Source of the DNA: UBA1858 sp045106935
GTDB lineage: Bacteria > Pseudomonadota > Gammaproteobacteria > UBA4575
Reading direction: 5' to 3'
Assembly: GCA_045106935.1 (NCBI GenBank)
Contig: JBGCFN010000014.1
Location: forward strand, 12,523-76,522
Length of the DNA: 64,000 bases
A program made the position numbers and the translations under genes. Under the pieces are notes generated by a model. It did not search any database. It was not told the DNA's origin and saw only the letters and a list, made by a program, of their open reading frames with translations. Below, piece by piece: positions 1 to 8,191 of this stretch. Positions within the stretch are counted from its first letter, which is position 1, and every line of letters starts with the position of its first letter.

Positions 1-374
1 TCACGAACGATATCGGCATAGGCGACAATATTTGCCGCGGTGGGTGTTTCTTTGGCAAGGGTCGCCATGTAGGCAGTGATATTCTGATTATTGACGCCAG
101 ATGCATCTTCAGAATCTTTGATTTTGTCAGCTAAGGTGACGACGTCAAATGGTTGATTTTGATAGGCAAGATCAACGATTGCGCGAAAGATAATACGATG
201 ATCAAAAAGATGGAAGTCATTCTCGTTGAGCGTATCGGCAATCTGGTCCCATGTGCCATTTTCTAGCATTAAGCCTCCAAGGACCGCTTGTTCTGCTTCA
301 AGCGAATATGGAGGCGTACGTAATGATTCTGCGTTAGGTGCAGAGTAGTCAGCGCTAGAAATTGTTTCTGCCAT
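1..374 (-). CDS. dnaB: Replicative DNA helicase DnaB (N-terminal part, cut by window edge)
   Basis: This is the start of the hexameric helicase that unwinds DNA at the replication fork. Only about 124 residues are visible, and the frame runs off position 1. Residues 20-45 read as the typical DnaB N-terminal segment (PPYSLEAEQAVLGGLM), followed by the helical N-terminal domain that binds primase and the helicase loader. The helicase core with its Walker motifs lies outside the window. The ATG at 374 is the natural start because it sits a short, variable stretch before the conserved PPYSLEAEQ motif. It follows rplI by 24 bases on the same strand, the usual rpsF-rpsR-rplI-dnaB order. Identification is firm; completeness cannot be judged. 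Confidence 0.93.
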   Translation of the reverse strand, partial: MAETISSADYSAPNAESLRTPPYSLEAEQAVLGGLMLENGTWDQIADTLNENDFHLFDHRIIFRAIVDLAYQNQPFDVVTLADKIKDSEDASGVNNQNITAYMATLAKETPTAANIVAYADIVR

Positions 375-398
375 TAGAGGTATTAAAACCTTGTAGGA

Positions 399-848
399 CT
401 AGTCTTCGGCAACAATGTTGATGGTGACGGTAGCGTCCACATCAGAATGTAAATGCAATTCAACTTGGTATTCACCAATATTGCGGAATGCCCCATCAGG
501 CATACGAATTTCGCGTTTCTCAACTTCTAGGCCTTGCGCAGTTAATGCTTCTAATACATCAATGTTGCCGACCGAGCCAAATAGTTTTCCTTCACTGGCT
601 TCTTTAGCGGCAATCGTAATGGTAGCGCCATCAATTTTGGCCTTACGTGCTTCTGCGGTTGCAAGTGTGCTGGCAGCTTCAGCTTCCAGTTCAGCGCGAC
701 GTGCTTCAAACTCAGCAATGTTCTCTGGTGTGGCAAATTTAGCCTTACCTTGAGGAATCAGGTAATTGCGAGCAAATCCAGACTTCACGCTAACTTTGTC
801 GCCAAGTGCGCCTAGGTTTTCTACTTTTGATAATAAAATAACTTCCAT
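399..848 (-). CDS. rplI: 50S ribosomal protein L9
   Basis: Large-subunit ribosomal protein L9, which binds 23S rRNA and projects from the L1 side of the ribosome. The product is 149 residues, the family's normal length. The N-terminal signature is intact (MEVILLSKVENLGALGDKV, then GFARNYLIPQGKA at about 24-36). It continues into the long central helix and the C-terminal domain (GKLFGSVGN at about 87-95). A strong Shine-Dalgarno sequence (GAAGGAA) precedes the ATG at 848. It is part of the rpsF-rpsR-DUF2232-rplI-dnaB set, 34 bases after the DUF2232 gene. Confidence 0.97.
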   Translation of the reverse strand: MEVILLSKVENLGALGDKVSVKSGFARNYLIPQGKAKFATPENIAEFEARRAELEAEAASTLATAEARKAKIDGATITIAAKEASEGKLFGSVGNIDVLEALTAQGLEVEKREIRMPDGAFRNIGEYQVELHLHSDVDATVTINIVAED

Positions 849-882
849 TGCTTTTCCTTCAAATATCGAAATGTTGATAAAA

Positions 883-1770
883 TTACTTAACGCGTTCGCG
901 TATTTTGAAAAATGTTTCGAATATACCTAGCAGTATAACGACGAGAATCGCCTGCGGAACAAAGATCACTAATATATAGGCAATTATTAACCATAGTTTG
1001 CCTTTTGTCATGGTTCCACAAGTGGTATGAATGACTGCCATCCCTTGTAAAAAGAATAGAATTGACAGAATCCCGCATAGCTGTGCCGCATACGTCGATT
1101 GGGTCATTACCGCCCATAAGCCGACGAGTAAGGTTAATATTGCCAGTACTTTGCCCAGGCGCATTTGCTCAAAATCTTGTTCAAATTGTGGGCTGTCGTC
1201 GACAATGCATTTGAGTTTGTAGCCAAATAGCAAGATGCTGCTATGCACGAGGACAACCGAAGCGATTAGCAGTCCTGTCATGAATTTTGCGGTTTGTGAA
1301 ATTAATGCGGCACTATCGGTAGCATTGTATCCGCCTGACTCTAGCATTGGCGCTAATATTGTACTTAATGATTGTTGCCAAAACTGGTGGCTGTCAGGGA
1401 ACATAGCGCTCACAATAATGAATGCCAATGCGCCAAGTAAGGCGGCAGCTTGCAGGGATAACGACAAAGACCGCGTCGCGTAAAAAATCGCAGCGAGGAT
1501 GAAACTAGGGAGTAACTGAGCTGCTGCAGTGGCAGCACCTAGCGGTGCGTGGCCAATGAATACAGAGCTAACTAGTGCTAGCGCAATAATACAGGCGAGA
1601 ACGATTGAAACACTATTTTTGGGACCAGCATGTAATGTAATTAATACGATGGCCGCACCACTGATGATAGCGCTGAGTGGAAAGATTAATGCAAATAGTA
1701 AGAAACCAAAGACGACAGTAAATGCGGGAAACTTTCCCGAGAGCGTAAAGCTGGCAAAGTTCTTCATCAT
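883..1770 (-). CDS. DUF2232 (YybS-like) multispanning membrane protein
   Basis: Predicted inner-membrane protein of 295 residues with about eight hydrophobic segments across its length. Its composition and its position next to rplI match the DUF2232/YybS family, whose function is not established. I start it at the ATG at 1770 (MMKNFASF); a TTG nine bases upstream would only add three residues. In E. coli this slot is empty and priB sits between rpsF and rpsR; the DUF2232 gene between rpsR and rplI is common in non-enteric gammaproteobacteria. A perfect inverted repeat separates it from rpsR, so its expression relative to the ribosomal genes may be tuned by RNA processing. Confidence 0.7.
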   Translation of the reverse strand: MMKNFASFTLSGKFPAFTVVFGFLLFALIFPLSAIISGAAIVLITLHAGPKNSVSIVLACIIALALVSSVFIGHAPLGAATAAAQLLPSFILAAIFYATRSLSLSLQAAALLGALAFIIVSAMFPDSHQFWQQSLSTILAPMLESGGYNATDSAALISQTAKFMTGLLIASVVLVHSSILLFGYKLKCIVDDSPQFEQDFEQMRLGKVLAILTLLVGLWAVMTQSTYAAQLCGILSILFFLQGMAVIHTTCGTMTKGKLWLIIAYILVIFVPQAILVVILLGIFETFFKIRERVK

Positions 1771-1798
1771 GGCGAACAACCTAAGGTTGTTTGAGCAG

Positions 1799-1844
1799 AG
1801 AATTCGGCGCCGTGAAACCTTTAAGTTTTTCGGCGCCGAATTCT
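1799..1844 (-). other. Perfect 14-bp inverted repeat between rpsR and the DUF2232 gene
   Basis: Left arm 1799-1812 and right arm 1831-1844 are exact reverse complements (AGAATTCGGCGCCG) around an 18-base loop. The right arm begins directly after the rpsR stop codon at 1845-1847. In the RNA of the minus strand this makes a stable GC-rich stem. There is no U-run behind it, so it is not a classical intrinsic terminator. It may be an mRNA-stabilising or processing hairpin, or a partial attenuator, that separates the highly expressed ribosomal genes from the membrane protein gene. The structure is seen; the role is inferred. Confidence 0.6.
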
Positions 1845-2069
1845 TTAGTGCTGGTCGCTATATGGTAGTAAAGCTAGAAAACGAGCGCGCTTAATAGCGG
1901 TCGTTAATTGGCGTTGATAGCGCGCTTTAGTACCAGTGATTCGACTAGGAACGATTTTGCCTGTTTCAGTGACAAAATCTTTAAGTAGATCGATATCTTT
2001 ATAGTCAATCTGCTTAATGCCTTCTTCAGTGAATCGGCAATATCTTCTTCTACGGAAATACTTAGACAT
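1845..2069 (-). CDS. rpsR: 30S ribosomal protein S18
   Basis: Small-subunit protein S18, which pairs with S6 on the platform of the 30S subunit. The product is 74 residues, with the family core YFRRRRYCRFTEEG near the N terminus, then IDYKD, the conserved KIVPSRITGTKARYQRQL at about 37-54, and the basic tail. The ATG at 2069 has a clear ribosome binding site (GAGGAAT). It follows rpsF by only two bases, so the two partner proteins are translated from adjoining cistrons. There is no priB between them. Confidence 0.97.
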   Translation of the reverse strand: MSKYFRRRRYCRFTEEGIKQIDYKDIDLLKDFVTETGKIVPSRITGTKARYQRQLTTAIKRARFLALLPYSDQH

Positions 2070-2071
2070 GT

Positions 2072-2542
2072 TTATTCCTCCACTGCTGCTTCAGTCGCAG
2101 CTTCTTCGGTTGATGCTGGGGCAGACTCTGCTGCCGCGTCACTTGATTCGCTGGCCACTTCAGCAGGTTTTTCTTCAGTTCTTGGCGGGCGAGTTTCACG
2201 TGTATCGCGCTCGCGCTCTTTCTCAAGAGATTTCATCATTGGTGAAGGTTCTGTGACGGCTTCTTTATTGTTCAAGACCATGTGTCGAAGCACTGCGTCA
2301 TTAAAACGGAAGGCACTGACTAACTCATCAAGAATTTCTTGATTGGTCTCAATGTTCATCAAGACATAGTGAGCTTTGAGGATTTTATTGATTGGATAAG
2401 CGAGGATTCTACGTCCCCAATCTTCAAGACGATGAACTTTGCCATCGCCATTTTCAATCATGGTTTTGTAGCGATCGACCATGGCAGATACCTGGTCACT
2501 CTGGTCTGGATGGACCAAGAATACGATTTCGTAATGTCTCAT
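2072..2542 (-). CDS. rpsF: 30S ribosomal protein S6, with long acidic tail
   Basis: Small-subunit protein S6, partner of S18. The first 95 or so residues are the standard fold (MRHYEIVFLVHPDQSDQV at the start, then the RRILAYPI core). The product is 156 residues, longer than the 131 of E. coli. The extra length is an alanine/glutamate-rich, low-complexity C-terminal tail ending in VEE. In E. coli the S6 C terminus is extended with glutamates by RimK, so an encoded acidic tail fits that theme. The ATG at 2542 has the SD sequence AAGGAG. A predicted S6:S18 binding hairpin lies in its leader. Confidence 0.96.
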   Translation of the reverse strand: MRHYEIVFLVHPDQSDQVSAMVDRYKTMIENGDGKVHRLEDWGRRILAYPINKILKAHYVLMNIETNQEILDELVSAFRFNDAVLRHMVLNNKEAVTEPSPMMKSLEKERERDTRETRPPRTEEKPAEVASESSDAAAESAPASTEEAATEAAVEE

Positions 2543-2563
2543 TGTGGCTCCTTAAGGTCTGAG

Positions 2564-2590
2564 TCCTCCCGTGGACATAAACGGTGAGGA
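2564..2590 (-). promoter_or_regulatory. Candidate S6:S18 autoregulatory leader hairpin of rpsF
   Basis: In the rpsF leader, 22-48 bases before the ATG, the minus strand can fold TCCTC + bulged A + CCG, a ten-base loop, then CGG + GAGGA (plus-strand arms 2564-2571 and 2582-2590). A short stem with a bulged base and a CCG/CGG element upstream of rpsF is the shape of the known S6:S18 leader motif, by which the protein pair represses its own mRNA. The stem is seen directly; the assignment to that motif is by resemblance and position. Confidence 0.5.
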
Positions 2591-2642
2591 AAGGTAGCTG
2601 AAAAAATTAAGAAGCGAAGTGTACGTGAGCGGGCGAGAACAT

Positions 2643-3386
2643 TCAATCAGTGCGTTGGCGAACCGCTTCATAGAGGAAAATGCCCGTCGCCACGGAGACA
2701 TTTAAGCTCTCAACGCCCCCCAGCATAGGCAGAGAATAAAGCTGATCACACCGTTCTTGAGTCAAACGCCTTAATCCTTGTCCCTCAGCGCCCATGACTA
2801 TCGCCGACGCTTGACTGAGATTGGATTGGTAGATTGTGTCAGATGCTTCACCAGCCGCTCCATAGACCCATACACCGGATTTTTTTATCGCATCAATAAA
2901 CCTTGCTAAATTAGAGGTTTTAGTGATATTTAGACGTAATGTTGCACCAGAGGCTATTTTGTGAACAATGGGCGATAGAGGGGCAGAATTACGTTGTGGT
3001 ACGACCACTGCATCGACACCAGCCGCATCTGCCGTTCTTAAGCAGGCACCAAAATTATGTGGGTCGCTGACTTCGTCTAAAATTAATATAAGTGGCGGAG
3101 TAGAGGCCTCAGCAATTTGAGTCACTAAATCATGCTCATCTATCAGTGGTGTCGGAGTACAGCTTGCGGCAATGCCTTGATGTTGTGTGCCCTCGCATAA
3201 TTGATCGAGCTTGCTGCGTTGAACTTGCTGTATAGGTATTCCCAGTTTGTTGGCGTGAGCAATGAGTTCTTCTATACGTTGGTTGCGTTTGTTTAGTTCC
3301 AACCAAATAGACTGTGCTCGTTGTGGTTGCCAGCGTAGTAATGAGGCGACCGTATGAATGCCGGGGAGTATTTCTTTCTTACTCAT
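2643..3386 (-). CDS. rlmB: 23S rRNA (guanosine(2251)-2'-O)-methyltransferase RlmB
   Basis: SpoU-class methyltransferase that 2'-O-methylates G2251 in the peptidyl-transferase P loop of 23S rRNA. At 247 residues it is the usual length. The N-terminal substrate-binding domain starts with GIHTVASLL. The catalytic knotted domain carries the three SpoU motifs: LDEVSDPHNFGACLRTADAAG (motif 1), VMGAEGQGL (motif 2) and LPMLGGVESLNVSVATGIFLYE (motif 3). It lies seven bases after rnr on the same strand, as in most gammaproteobacteria, so it is probably cotranscribed. Confidence 0.95.
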   Translation of the reverse strand: MSKKEILPGIHTVASLLRWQPQRAQSIWLELNKRNQRIEELIAHANKLGIPIQQVQRSKLDQLCEGTQHQGIAASCTPTPLIDEHDLVTQIAEASTPPLILILDEVSDPHNFGACLRTADAAGVDAVVVPQRNSAPLSPIVHKIASGATLRLNITKTSNLARFIDAIKKSGVWVYGAAGEASDTIYQSNLSQASAIVMGAEGQGLRRLTQERCDQLYSLPMLGGVESLNVSVATGIFLYEAVRQRTD

Positions 3387-3393
3387 GCTCTTG

Positions 3394-5640
3394 TCATTTG
3401 CGCGAGGATGATTTTCGCTTAGGTTTTTTTGGGCGCTTGCGTTTATTAGGGTTTTTATTTTGTTCTAGTACAAAATCAATTTTACGTTCATCTATGTCAA
3501 CGCGAGTAACAATGATGTCTACTGTGTCGCCAAGTCGGAACGTGTTATGTGTAAGCTCACCTTCCAAGGTCATATTGCTTGGGTCAAATTGATAGTAATC
3601 ATCAGAGAGTGTGCTGATATGGACTAAACCTTCAACGTAGACATCCAACAATTCAACAAATAAGCCAAAAGATGTGACACCAGTGATGGCGCCGGTAAAT
3701 ATTTTACCCACTTTGTCTTGCATGAATTCACACTTCAAAGTGGCTTCGGCATCACGTGTGGCATCATCGGCGCGGCGCTCAGTCATCGAGCAGTGTTCGC
3801 CTTGCAAGACCAAATCATTGTGACTGTACATGAAGGTATCTGCTTTCTTCTTTGCGACTAGATGGCTAATTGCACGGTGAACAATTAAATCAGGGTAGCG
3901 CCGAATGGGTGATGTGAAATGTGCGTAGAAGGAATGGGCTAAACCAAAATGGCCTGCATTATCTGGACTGTAAACGGCTTGAGATAAAGAACGCAATAAC
4001 ATGGTTTCTATCCATCTGTCTTCCTCACGTTCGTTAACCTGTTTGATTAGGTTGGCATAATGAATTGGTTCAGGTTTTTCACCGCCAGGTAAGCTTAGTC
4101 CAAGCGATTTTAATAATTGGCGTAATTCTTTTAATTTGGTTTCTGTTGGGCCTTCATGAATACGATAGAGGCCAGGTATTTTGTTTTTGCTGAGATACTT
4201 CGCTGCGGCAACGTTGGCAGCAATCATACACTCTTCGATAATACGGTGTGCATCATTTCTTTCATAAGGATAAATGCGAACAATCTTTTTATCAGGCCCA
4301 AATTCAATTTTGGTTTCTGTGGAATGAAAATCGATAGCGCCACGTTGCTCTCTATATTTAACCATTGCTAGGAATAGTCGATACAGATCATCCAGGTGAG
4401 TGCATATGTCACCAATTGATTTTCGTGCCTTTACTTTTTTATCGACCACTGCTGCAGCGACTTGGGTATAAGTCAAACGCGCATGGGATTTAATGACTGC
4501 TTTGTAAAATTGGTAGCTTTGCATTTCTCCAGTTGGTGAAATACTCATTTCGCACACAAGTGTTAGGCGGGGTATTTCTGGGTTTAAAGAGCAAAGGCCA
4601 TTAGATAAGTTTTCCGGTAGCATAGGGATGACTTGGCCAGGAAAATAAACAGATGTGCCGCGCCATTGAGCTTCTTTGTCTAGTTCATTGCCTGGTTGAA
4701 CATAAAATGAAACATCTGCGATGGCGACATATAACTTCCAGCCACTGTCGCGAGTCTCACAATACACGGCATCATCAAAATCTTTGGCATCTTCACCATC
4801 AATGGTGACAAAAGGCATTGTCCGAAAATCTTTTCTTTGTGGTGATTCATCAGCAATTGATTGTTCAGAAAACGATTCCGCTTCATCAATCACGTCTTGA
4901 GAAAATTCGCTTGGTAATGAATGCACGCGAATAGCAATATCAATTTCCATGCCGGGTGCCATGTGTTCGCCTAATACTTCAAATACTTCGCCAATAGGCT
5001 GCTTTCTTTTGGTGGGTTGCTCAATGATTTTAGTGATAACAATTTGGCCATGTGTGGCGCCATTTTTTTTGTCGGGAGCAATAAAAATGTCTTGGTGCAA
5101 TCGTTTGTTATCTGGGATGACAAACCCCATGCCTTGTTCTTCATGGTAGCGGCCCACAATTTGTTCGTTAGCACGTTCAAGTACTTCAACTAAATGACCT
5201 TCTCTACGACCGTCTTTCTTTGTATGAGTGACTTGTACCACCGCGCGATCTCCGTGTAATGCGGCGCGCATTTCACGTGGTGATAAAAATATATCTGATT
5301 CACTGTGTTCGTCTGGATTTAAAAAACCAAAGCCATCGGCATGTCCGATGATGCGTCCACGCACTAAGTCAGCTCGGCCGACAGGGAGATATGAGCCTTG
5401 ACGATTACGAACTAATTGACCATCTCGCTCCATTGCGCGAAGGCGACGCTCCAATGATTCAAGATCACGCTCATTAGATAAGCCTAGAGATTTCTTAATT
5501 TTGGTGAAGGTGGCGGGGCCTTCATTTTTATCAATCAGTTCGAGAATGAATTCTCGACTGGCAATCGGGTGAGCATATTTTTTTGCTTCACGAGCGGCAT
5601 GAGGATCATGGGATTTTTTTGTTTTCTTAGATTTTGCCAT
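3394..5640 (-). CDS. rnr: Ribonuclease R
   Basis: Processive 3'-5' exoribonuclease that degrades structured RNA and takes part in rRNA/mRNA quality control. It has 748 residues (E. coli 813). Order of parts: a lysine-rich start, an N-terminal winged-helix region (about 30-75), two cold-shock domains, the RNB catalytic domain with the metal-binding aspartates in DGEDAKDFDDAV (about 282-293), the S1 domain (KIFTGAITGVTSFGLFVELL near 645), and a basic Lys/Arg-rich tail. The ATG at 5640 lacks a strong SD. rlmB follows closely. The nsrR gene found before rnr in E. coli is absent; a SPOR-domain gene is upstream instead. Confidence 0.96.
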   Translation of the reverse strand: MAKSKKTKKSHDPHAAREAKKYAHPIASREFILELIDKNEGPATFTKIKKSLGLSNERDLESLERRLRAMERDGQLVRNRQGSYLPVGRADLVRGRIIGHADGFGFLNPDEHSESDIFLSPREMRAALHGDRAVVQVTHTKKDGRREGHLVEVLERANEQIVGRYHEEQGMGFVIPDNKRLHQDIFIAPDKKNGATHGQIVITKIIEQPTKRKQPIGEVFEVLGEHMAPGMEIDIAIRVHSLPSEFSQDVIDEAESFSEQSIADESPQRKDFRTMPFVTIDGEDAKDFDDAVYCETRDSGWKLYVAIADVSFYVQPGNELDKEAQWRGTSVYFPGQVIPMLPENLSNGLCSLNPEIPRLTLVCEMSISPTGEMQSYQFYKAVIKSHARLTYTQVAAAVVDKKVKARKSIGDICTHLDDLYRLFLAMVKYREQRGAIDFHSTETKIEFGPDKKIVRIYPYERNDAHRIIEECMIAANVAAAKYLSKNKIPGLYRIHEGPTETKLKELRQLLKSLGLSLPGGEKPEPIHYANLIKQVNEREEDRWIETMLLRSLSQAVYSPDNAGHFGLAHSFYAHFTSPIRRYPDLIVHRAISHLVAKKKADTFMYSHNDLVLQGEHCSMTERRADDATRDAEATLKCEFMQDKVGKIFTGAITGVTSFGLFVELLDVYVEGLVHISTLSDDYYQFDPSNMTLEGELTHNTFRLGDTVDIIVTRVDIDERKIDFVLEQNKNPNKRKRPKKPKRKSSSRK

Positions 5641-5777
5641 GGGACAAGAATACTGTGAGTGTATATTTCTTAAACATTAAGGGGATACTACCGGGTTTAG
5701 ATGCATAAACGTAGAATTAAATTAAAACTAAAGAAATATGTTGCTGAAACTGTCTCTGCGAAAAATTTTCTCATTAG

Positions 5778-6242
5778 TCACGGGACTAATATAAATCGAT
5801 TTCCTTCTTTTAGGTGTAATCGATTATTGATAAAAACTGCTCGATCTTTATCGGATTTAGACAGATTGCGGAATTTGGCCATTTCACTCGTGGGACTTGA
5901 GGGAGTTTCACTCGCATGAGGTTTATTTGGATTCTCGATGCTTGATGGTTGTGTGTTTATGCGGCTGATGAATGCGTCTTTATATCCTGCTTGTTTTAAT
6001 TGAGATAATAATTTTTCTGCGGCACTTTTGTGGGCAAAGTTGCCTACACTCACGCGTGATAATTCTCCATGATGCGAGATGTGTACGCTGCCATATTGTT
6101 CGACAGATTTAACTAGCTTGTCTGGAAGCTGTTTGTAAGCAGCAATTTGAACGCTATACGTATCTGCATATGGTTCTGCAGTGGCTATGCATGTTAGGAG
6201 GATGATGATTGTTATTAGTGAGGCAATAAATTTATTTTTCAC
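5778..6242 (-). CDS. Secreted SPOR-domain-like protein
   Basis: Predicted exported protein of 154 residues, if begun at the GTG at 6242. That start gives a clean signal peptide (KNKF, then a hydrophobic stretch to about residue 22, ending ATA-EP). A TTG further upstream would add twelve residues before the signal peptide. Residues about 25-95 read as a SPOR-like repeat: YSVQIAAYKQLPDKL, then VSVGNFAHKSAAEKLLSQLKQAGY. SPOR domains bind denuded peptidoglycan at septa. The rest is Ser/Pro/Thr-rich and then unrecognised. It is a single gene, not obviously in an operon with rnr (137 bases away). Domain assignment is moderate; role inferred. Confidence 0.62.
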   Translation of the reverse strand: MKNKFIASLITIIILLTCIATAEPYADTYSVQIAAYKQLPDKLVKSVEQYGSVHISHHGELSRVSVGNFAHKSAAEKLLSQLKQAGYKDAFISRINTQPSSIENPNKPHASETPSSPTSEMAKFRNLSKSDKDRAVFINNRLHLKEGNRFILVP

Positions 6243-6295
6243 ATTAGTATCCGGGGTGATAAGAGGCTGAATAATCAAATTTTTATATACATTGA

Positions 6296-6323
6296 TTGTC
6301 TATTATTTGTGCAGATATATAAT
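6296..6323 (+). promoter_or_regulatory. Possible sigma-70 promoter for the 6478 gene
   Basis: TTGTCT at 6296-6301, a 16-base spacer, then TATAAT at 6318-6323. The -10 is a perfect match and the -35 keeps TTG. It points toward the small plus-strand gene at 6478, which would leave an untranslated leader of about 150 bases. AT-rich DNA gives chance matches, so this is tentative. Confidence 0.35.
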
Positions 6324-6477
6324 CTAAACATAGCTGTTAATGATGTCTCTATGTGACTTGATTTGTATAAATAACGTGCGAATAGCTGTATTTTATAGAT
6401 TACGTTAACAGAATCACATTGTGGTGATTTCAAATGAGTAATATCTAGTATGAAGAACCACTAAGTGCGAATAAGTG

Positions 6478-6699
6478 ATGAAAATTAAAGCAGAGTTTAA
6501 AATTCGAAATAGCGAAAGTCGTAGAGGCGATGCGAAACATATACGTTTCCCTATGAAAGCGAAAGGTGGAGAAGTCGTTTTACGAGAAAGGCGGACTAAT
6601 CCAGATCGTCGGCATCCTGGGCTTGAAACGCACGAACTTAAAGTGTCTTCTGAAGAGTTTAAAGATTTGTTTGAAGAATATAATAAACACAGCAAATAA
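6478..6699 (+). CDS. Small basic conserved-looking protein, function unknown
   Basis: Seventy-three residues, very charged, with no hydrophobic segment, so probably cytoplasmic. The middle is arginine-rich (VVLRERRTNPDRRHPGLE), and the C-terminal third looks like an amphipathic helix rich in Glu/Phe/Lys (SSEEFKDLFEEYNKH). I do not recognise a family. A GTG immediately before the ATG (6475) could also start it. It stands alone on the plus strand between a SPOR gene and a sterol-desaturase-family gene, with a possible promoter at 6296-6323. The sharply delimited charged core suggests a real protein that may bind nucleic acid or another protein, but that is inference. Confidence 0.55.
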   Translation: MKIKAEFKIRNSESRRGDAKHIRFPMKAKGGEVVLRERRTNPDRRHPGLETHELKVSSEEFKDLFEEYNKHSK

Positions 6700-6703
6700 A
6701 TTG

Positions 6704-7507
6704 TTAATGCCTCTTGGCTGAAAAAGGAATTGTCAACATCCCCAAGAGTCGATTCCATTGTCTCTCAACATACTGCTCGCCTAGACCAAGTTTAAATGCC
6801 TTATCAATTGAGCGCATTGTATAAGACTTAAAAAGTCTGTCCCAAAAAGAAAATATACTCGCATAATTTGAATCGGTTTCACTTTGAATATCAGAGTGAT
6901 GTAAGCGATGCATGTGTGGTGTGACAATGGCTATGCGCAGTGCTTTATCTATTTTTTCATTTAATCGTATATTGCTGTGATGAAATAAAATAATAGGCAG
7001 CAAAACAACTTCGTATAGAAGTAAGTGGTCTATTTGTATTCCTATGATTGGAATTATGCTAATTCGAATGAAATTAGAATAAATAATTTCTATTGGGTGA
7101 AATCGAAGCCCAGTACTCGCATCCATATCTTTATCTGTATGGTGGACTTGATGAAATTTCCATAGAAAATTTATTTCATGATTAAGTCGATGCCAGATGT
7201 ATTGCCATAAATCGATTAAAACAATCGCAAATAAGAAAGAATACATTGTTGGCAAGTTGACTTGATTAAGAACCCCATAATGATTAGTCCAGGTCCAATC
7301 ACACACATGTTTGATTATAAAAACAAAGAACAAGGTAGAAATTAAAGTGTTAATCCCTGCGAGTGTTAAATTGCGCAACGAGTGTGGTAAGTGAAGTTGA
7401 CGATTTTTGAAGTGAGGTGCGATATGCTCAATTGTAAAGAGAGCCAAATACACTACTGCTAGCATTAGGAGTTTTGTATTCTCTTCGGTGAAATATTCTT
7501 CAAGCAT
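6704..7507 (-). CDS. Sterol desaturase / fatty acid hydroxylase family membrane protein
   Basis: Integral-membrane di-iron hydroxylase of 267 residues. The histidine boxes are present: HRLNHE (about 107-112), HQVHH (about 119-123) and, after a further membrane segment, HMHRLHHS near residue 200. Hydrophobic helices flank them. Family members hydroxylate or desaturate lipid substrates; nothing here identifies the substrate. It ends four bases from the convergent small gene at 6478. No lipid-pathway neighbour is present, so its role cannot be read from context. Confidence 0.85.
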   Translation of the reverse strand: MLEEYFTEENTKLLMLAVVYLALFTIEHIAPHFKNRQLHLPHSLRNLTLAGINTLISTLFFVFIIKHVCDWTWTNHYGVLNQVNLPTMYSFLFAIVLIDLWQYIWHRLNHEINFLWKFHQVHHTDKDMDASTGLRFHPIEIIYSNFIRISIIPIIGIQIDHLLLYEVVLLPIILFHHSNIRLNEKIDKALRIAIVTPHMHRLHHSDIQSETDSNYASIFSFWDRLFKSYTMRSIDKAFKLGLGEQYVERQWNRLLGMLTIPFSAKRH

Positions 7508-7592
7508 CGGTTGTCTTTATGCGTTGGCGGTAGAGAGGTATCGAGGATGTTGGTAATATGAGCTTATATGTTAGAGGATACAAGAGGTTAGT

Positions 7593-8189
7593 GTGGAAGA
7601 ATTCTCAATAAGAGATGCTCAGCTGTCTGATTGTGCAACCATTGCGCGGCTTGTAAATGAATCCTCTGGAGGAGCGGCTGACTATTTGTTTGATCAGTCT
7701 AATGTGGGTGGTATCACGGTAGTAGAGAAGGTCAGTCAGCTATTAGCAAGTGAGGTTCATTATTCCTATGCGAATACCAAAATTGTTCAGATAAAAGATA
7801 AAGTGGCTGGAATGGCGTTGAGCTTTCCAGCAAGCGGGCTATTGCTGAATGAACAAATGAAACAATTTTATTCTGAACAGCAGTTTCAGTATGTTCAATA
7901 TTTTGTAGAAAACAAATTAAAGGATAGTTGGCATTTAGATGCTATATGTGTGGAAAATAGCTATCGCAGCCATGGAATGGGCACGCAATTGTTAGGGATG
8001 GTTAAGCAGCAAGCTAGTTATTATAAGTTTCCACGCTTAGAAGTGTTTGTGTTTGCAAGCAACTCAAGCGCAATTCGATTTTATCAACGAAATGATTTTG
8101 TGTTGCATAAGGAAATTGCTGTTACTCAGCATGAGTTTTTAGGCGACAAAGGCCCATTGTTGCTAATGAGCTGCGATTTGTCTGATTGA
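7593..8189 (+). CDS. GNAT-family N-acetyltransferase
   Basis: Predicted acetyl-CoA-dependent acetyltransferase of 198 residues. The N terminus is typical of GNAT proteins (FSIRDAQLSDCATIARLVNES). The acetyl-CoA loop appears as the segment around LDAICVENSYRSHGMGTQLL (R/Q-x-x-G-x-G/A type, SHGMGT, about 118-137), followed by FVFASNSSAIRFYQRNDF, the usual C-terminal GNAT strand-helix. The start is GTG at 7593 behind an AGAGG-like site. The substrate is unknown. It converges on purA with two bases between stop codons. Confidence 0.8.
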   Translation: MEEFSIRDAQLSDCATIARLVNESSGGAADYLFDQSNVGGITVVEKVSQLLASEVHYSYANTKIVQIKDKVAGMALSFPASGLLLNEQMKQFYSEQQFQYVQYFVENKLKDSWHLDAICVENSYRSHGMGTQLLGMVKQQASYYKFPRLEVFVFASNSSAIRFYQRNDFVLHKEIAVTQHEFLGDKGPLLLMSCDLSD

Positions 8190-8191
8190 GA

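Noticed and set aside
5701..5919. Plus-strand frame of about 72 codons opposite the SPOR gene
   Set aside because: Lies antisense to a gene with a signal peptide and SPOR-like motif; no SD or domain.
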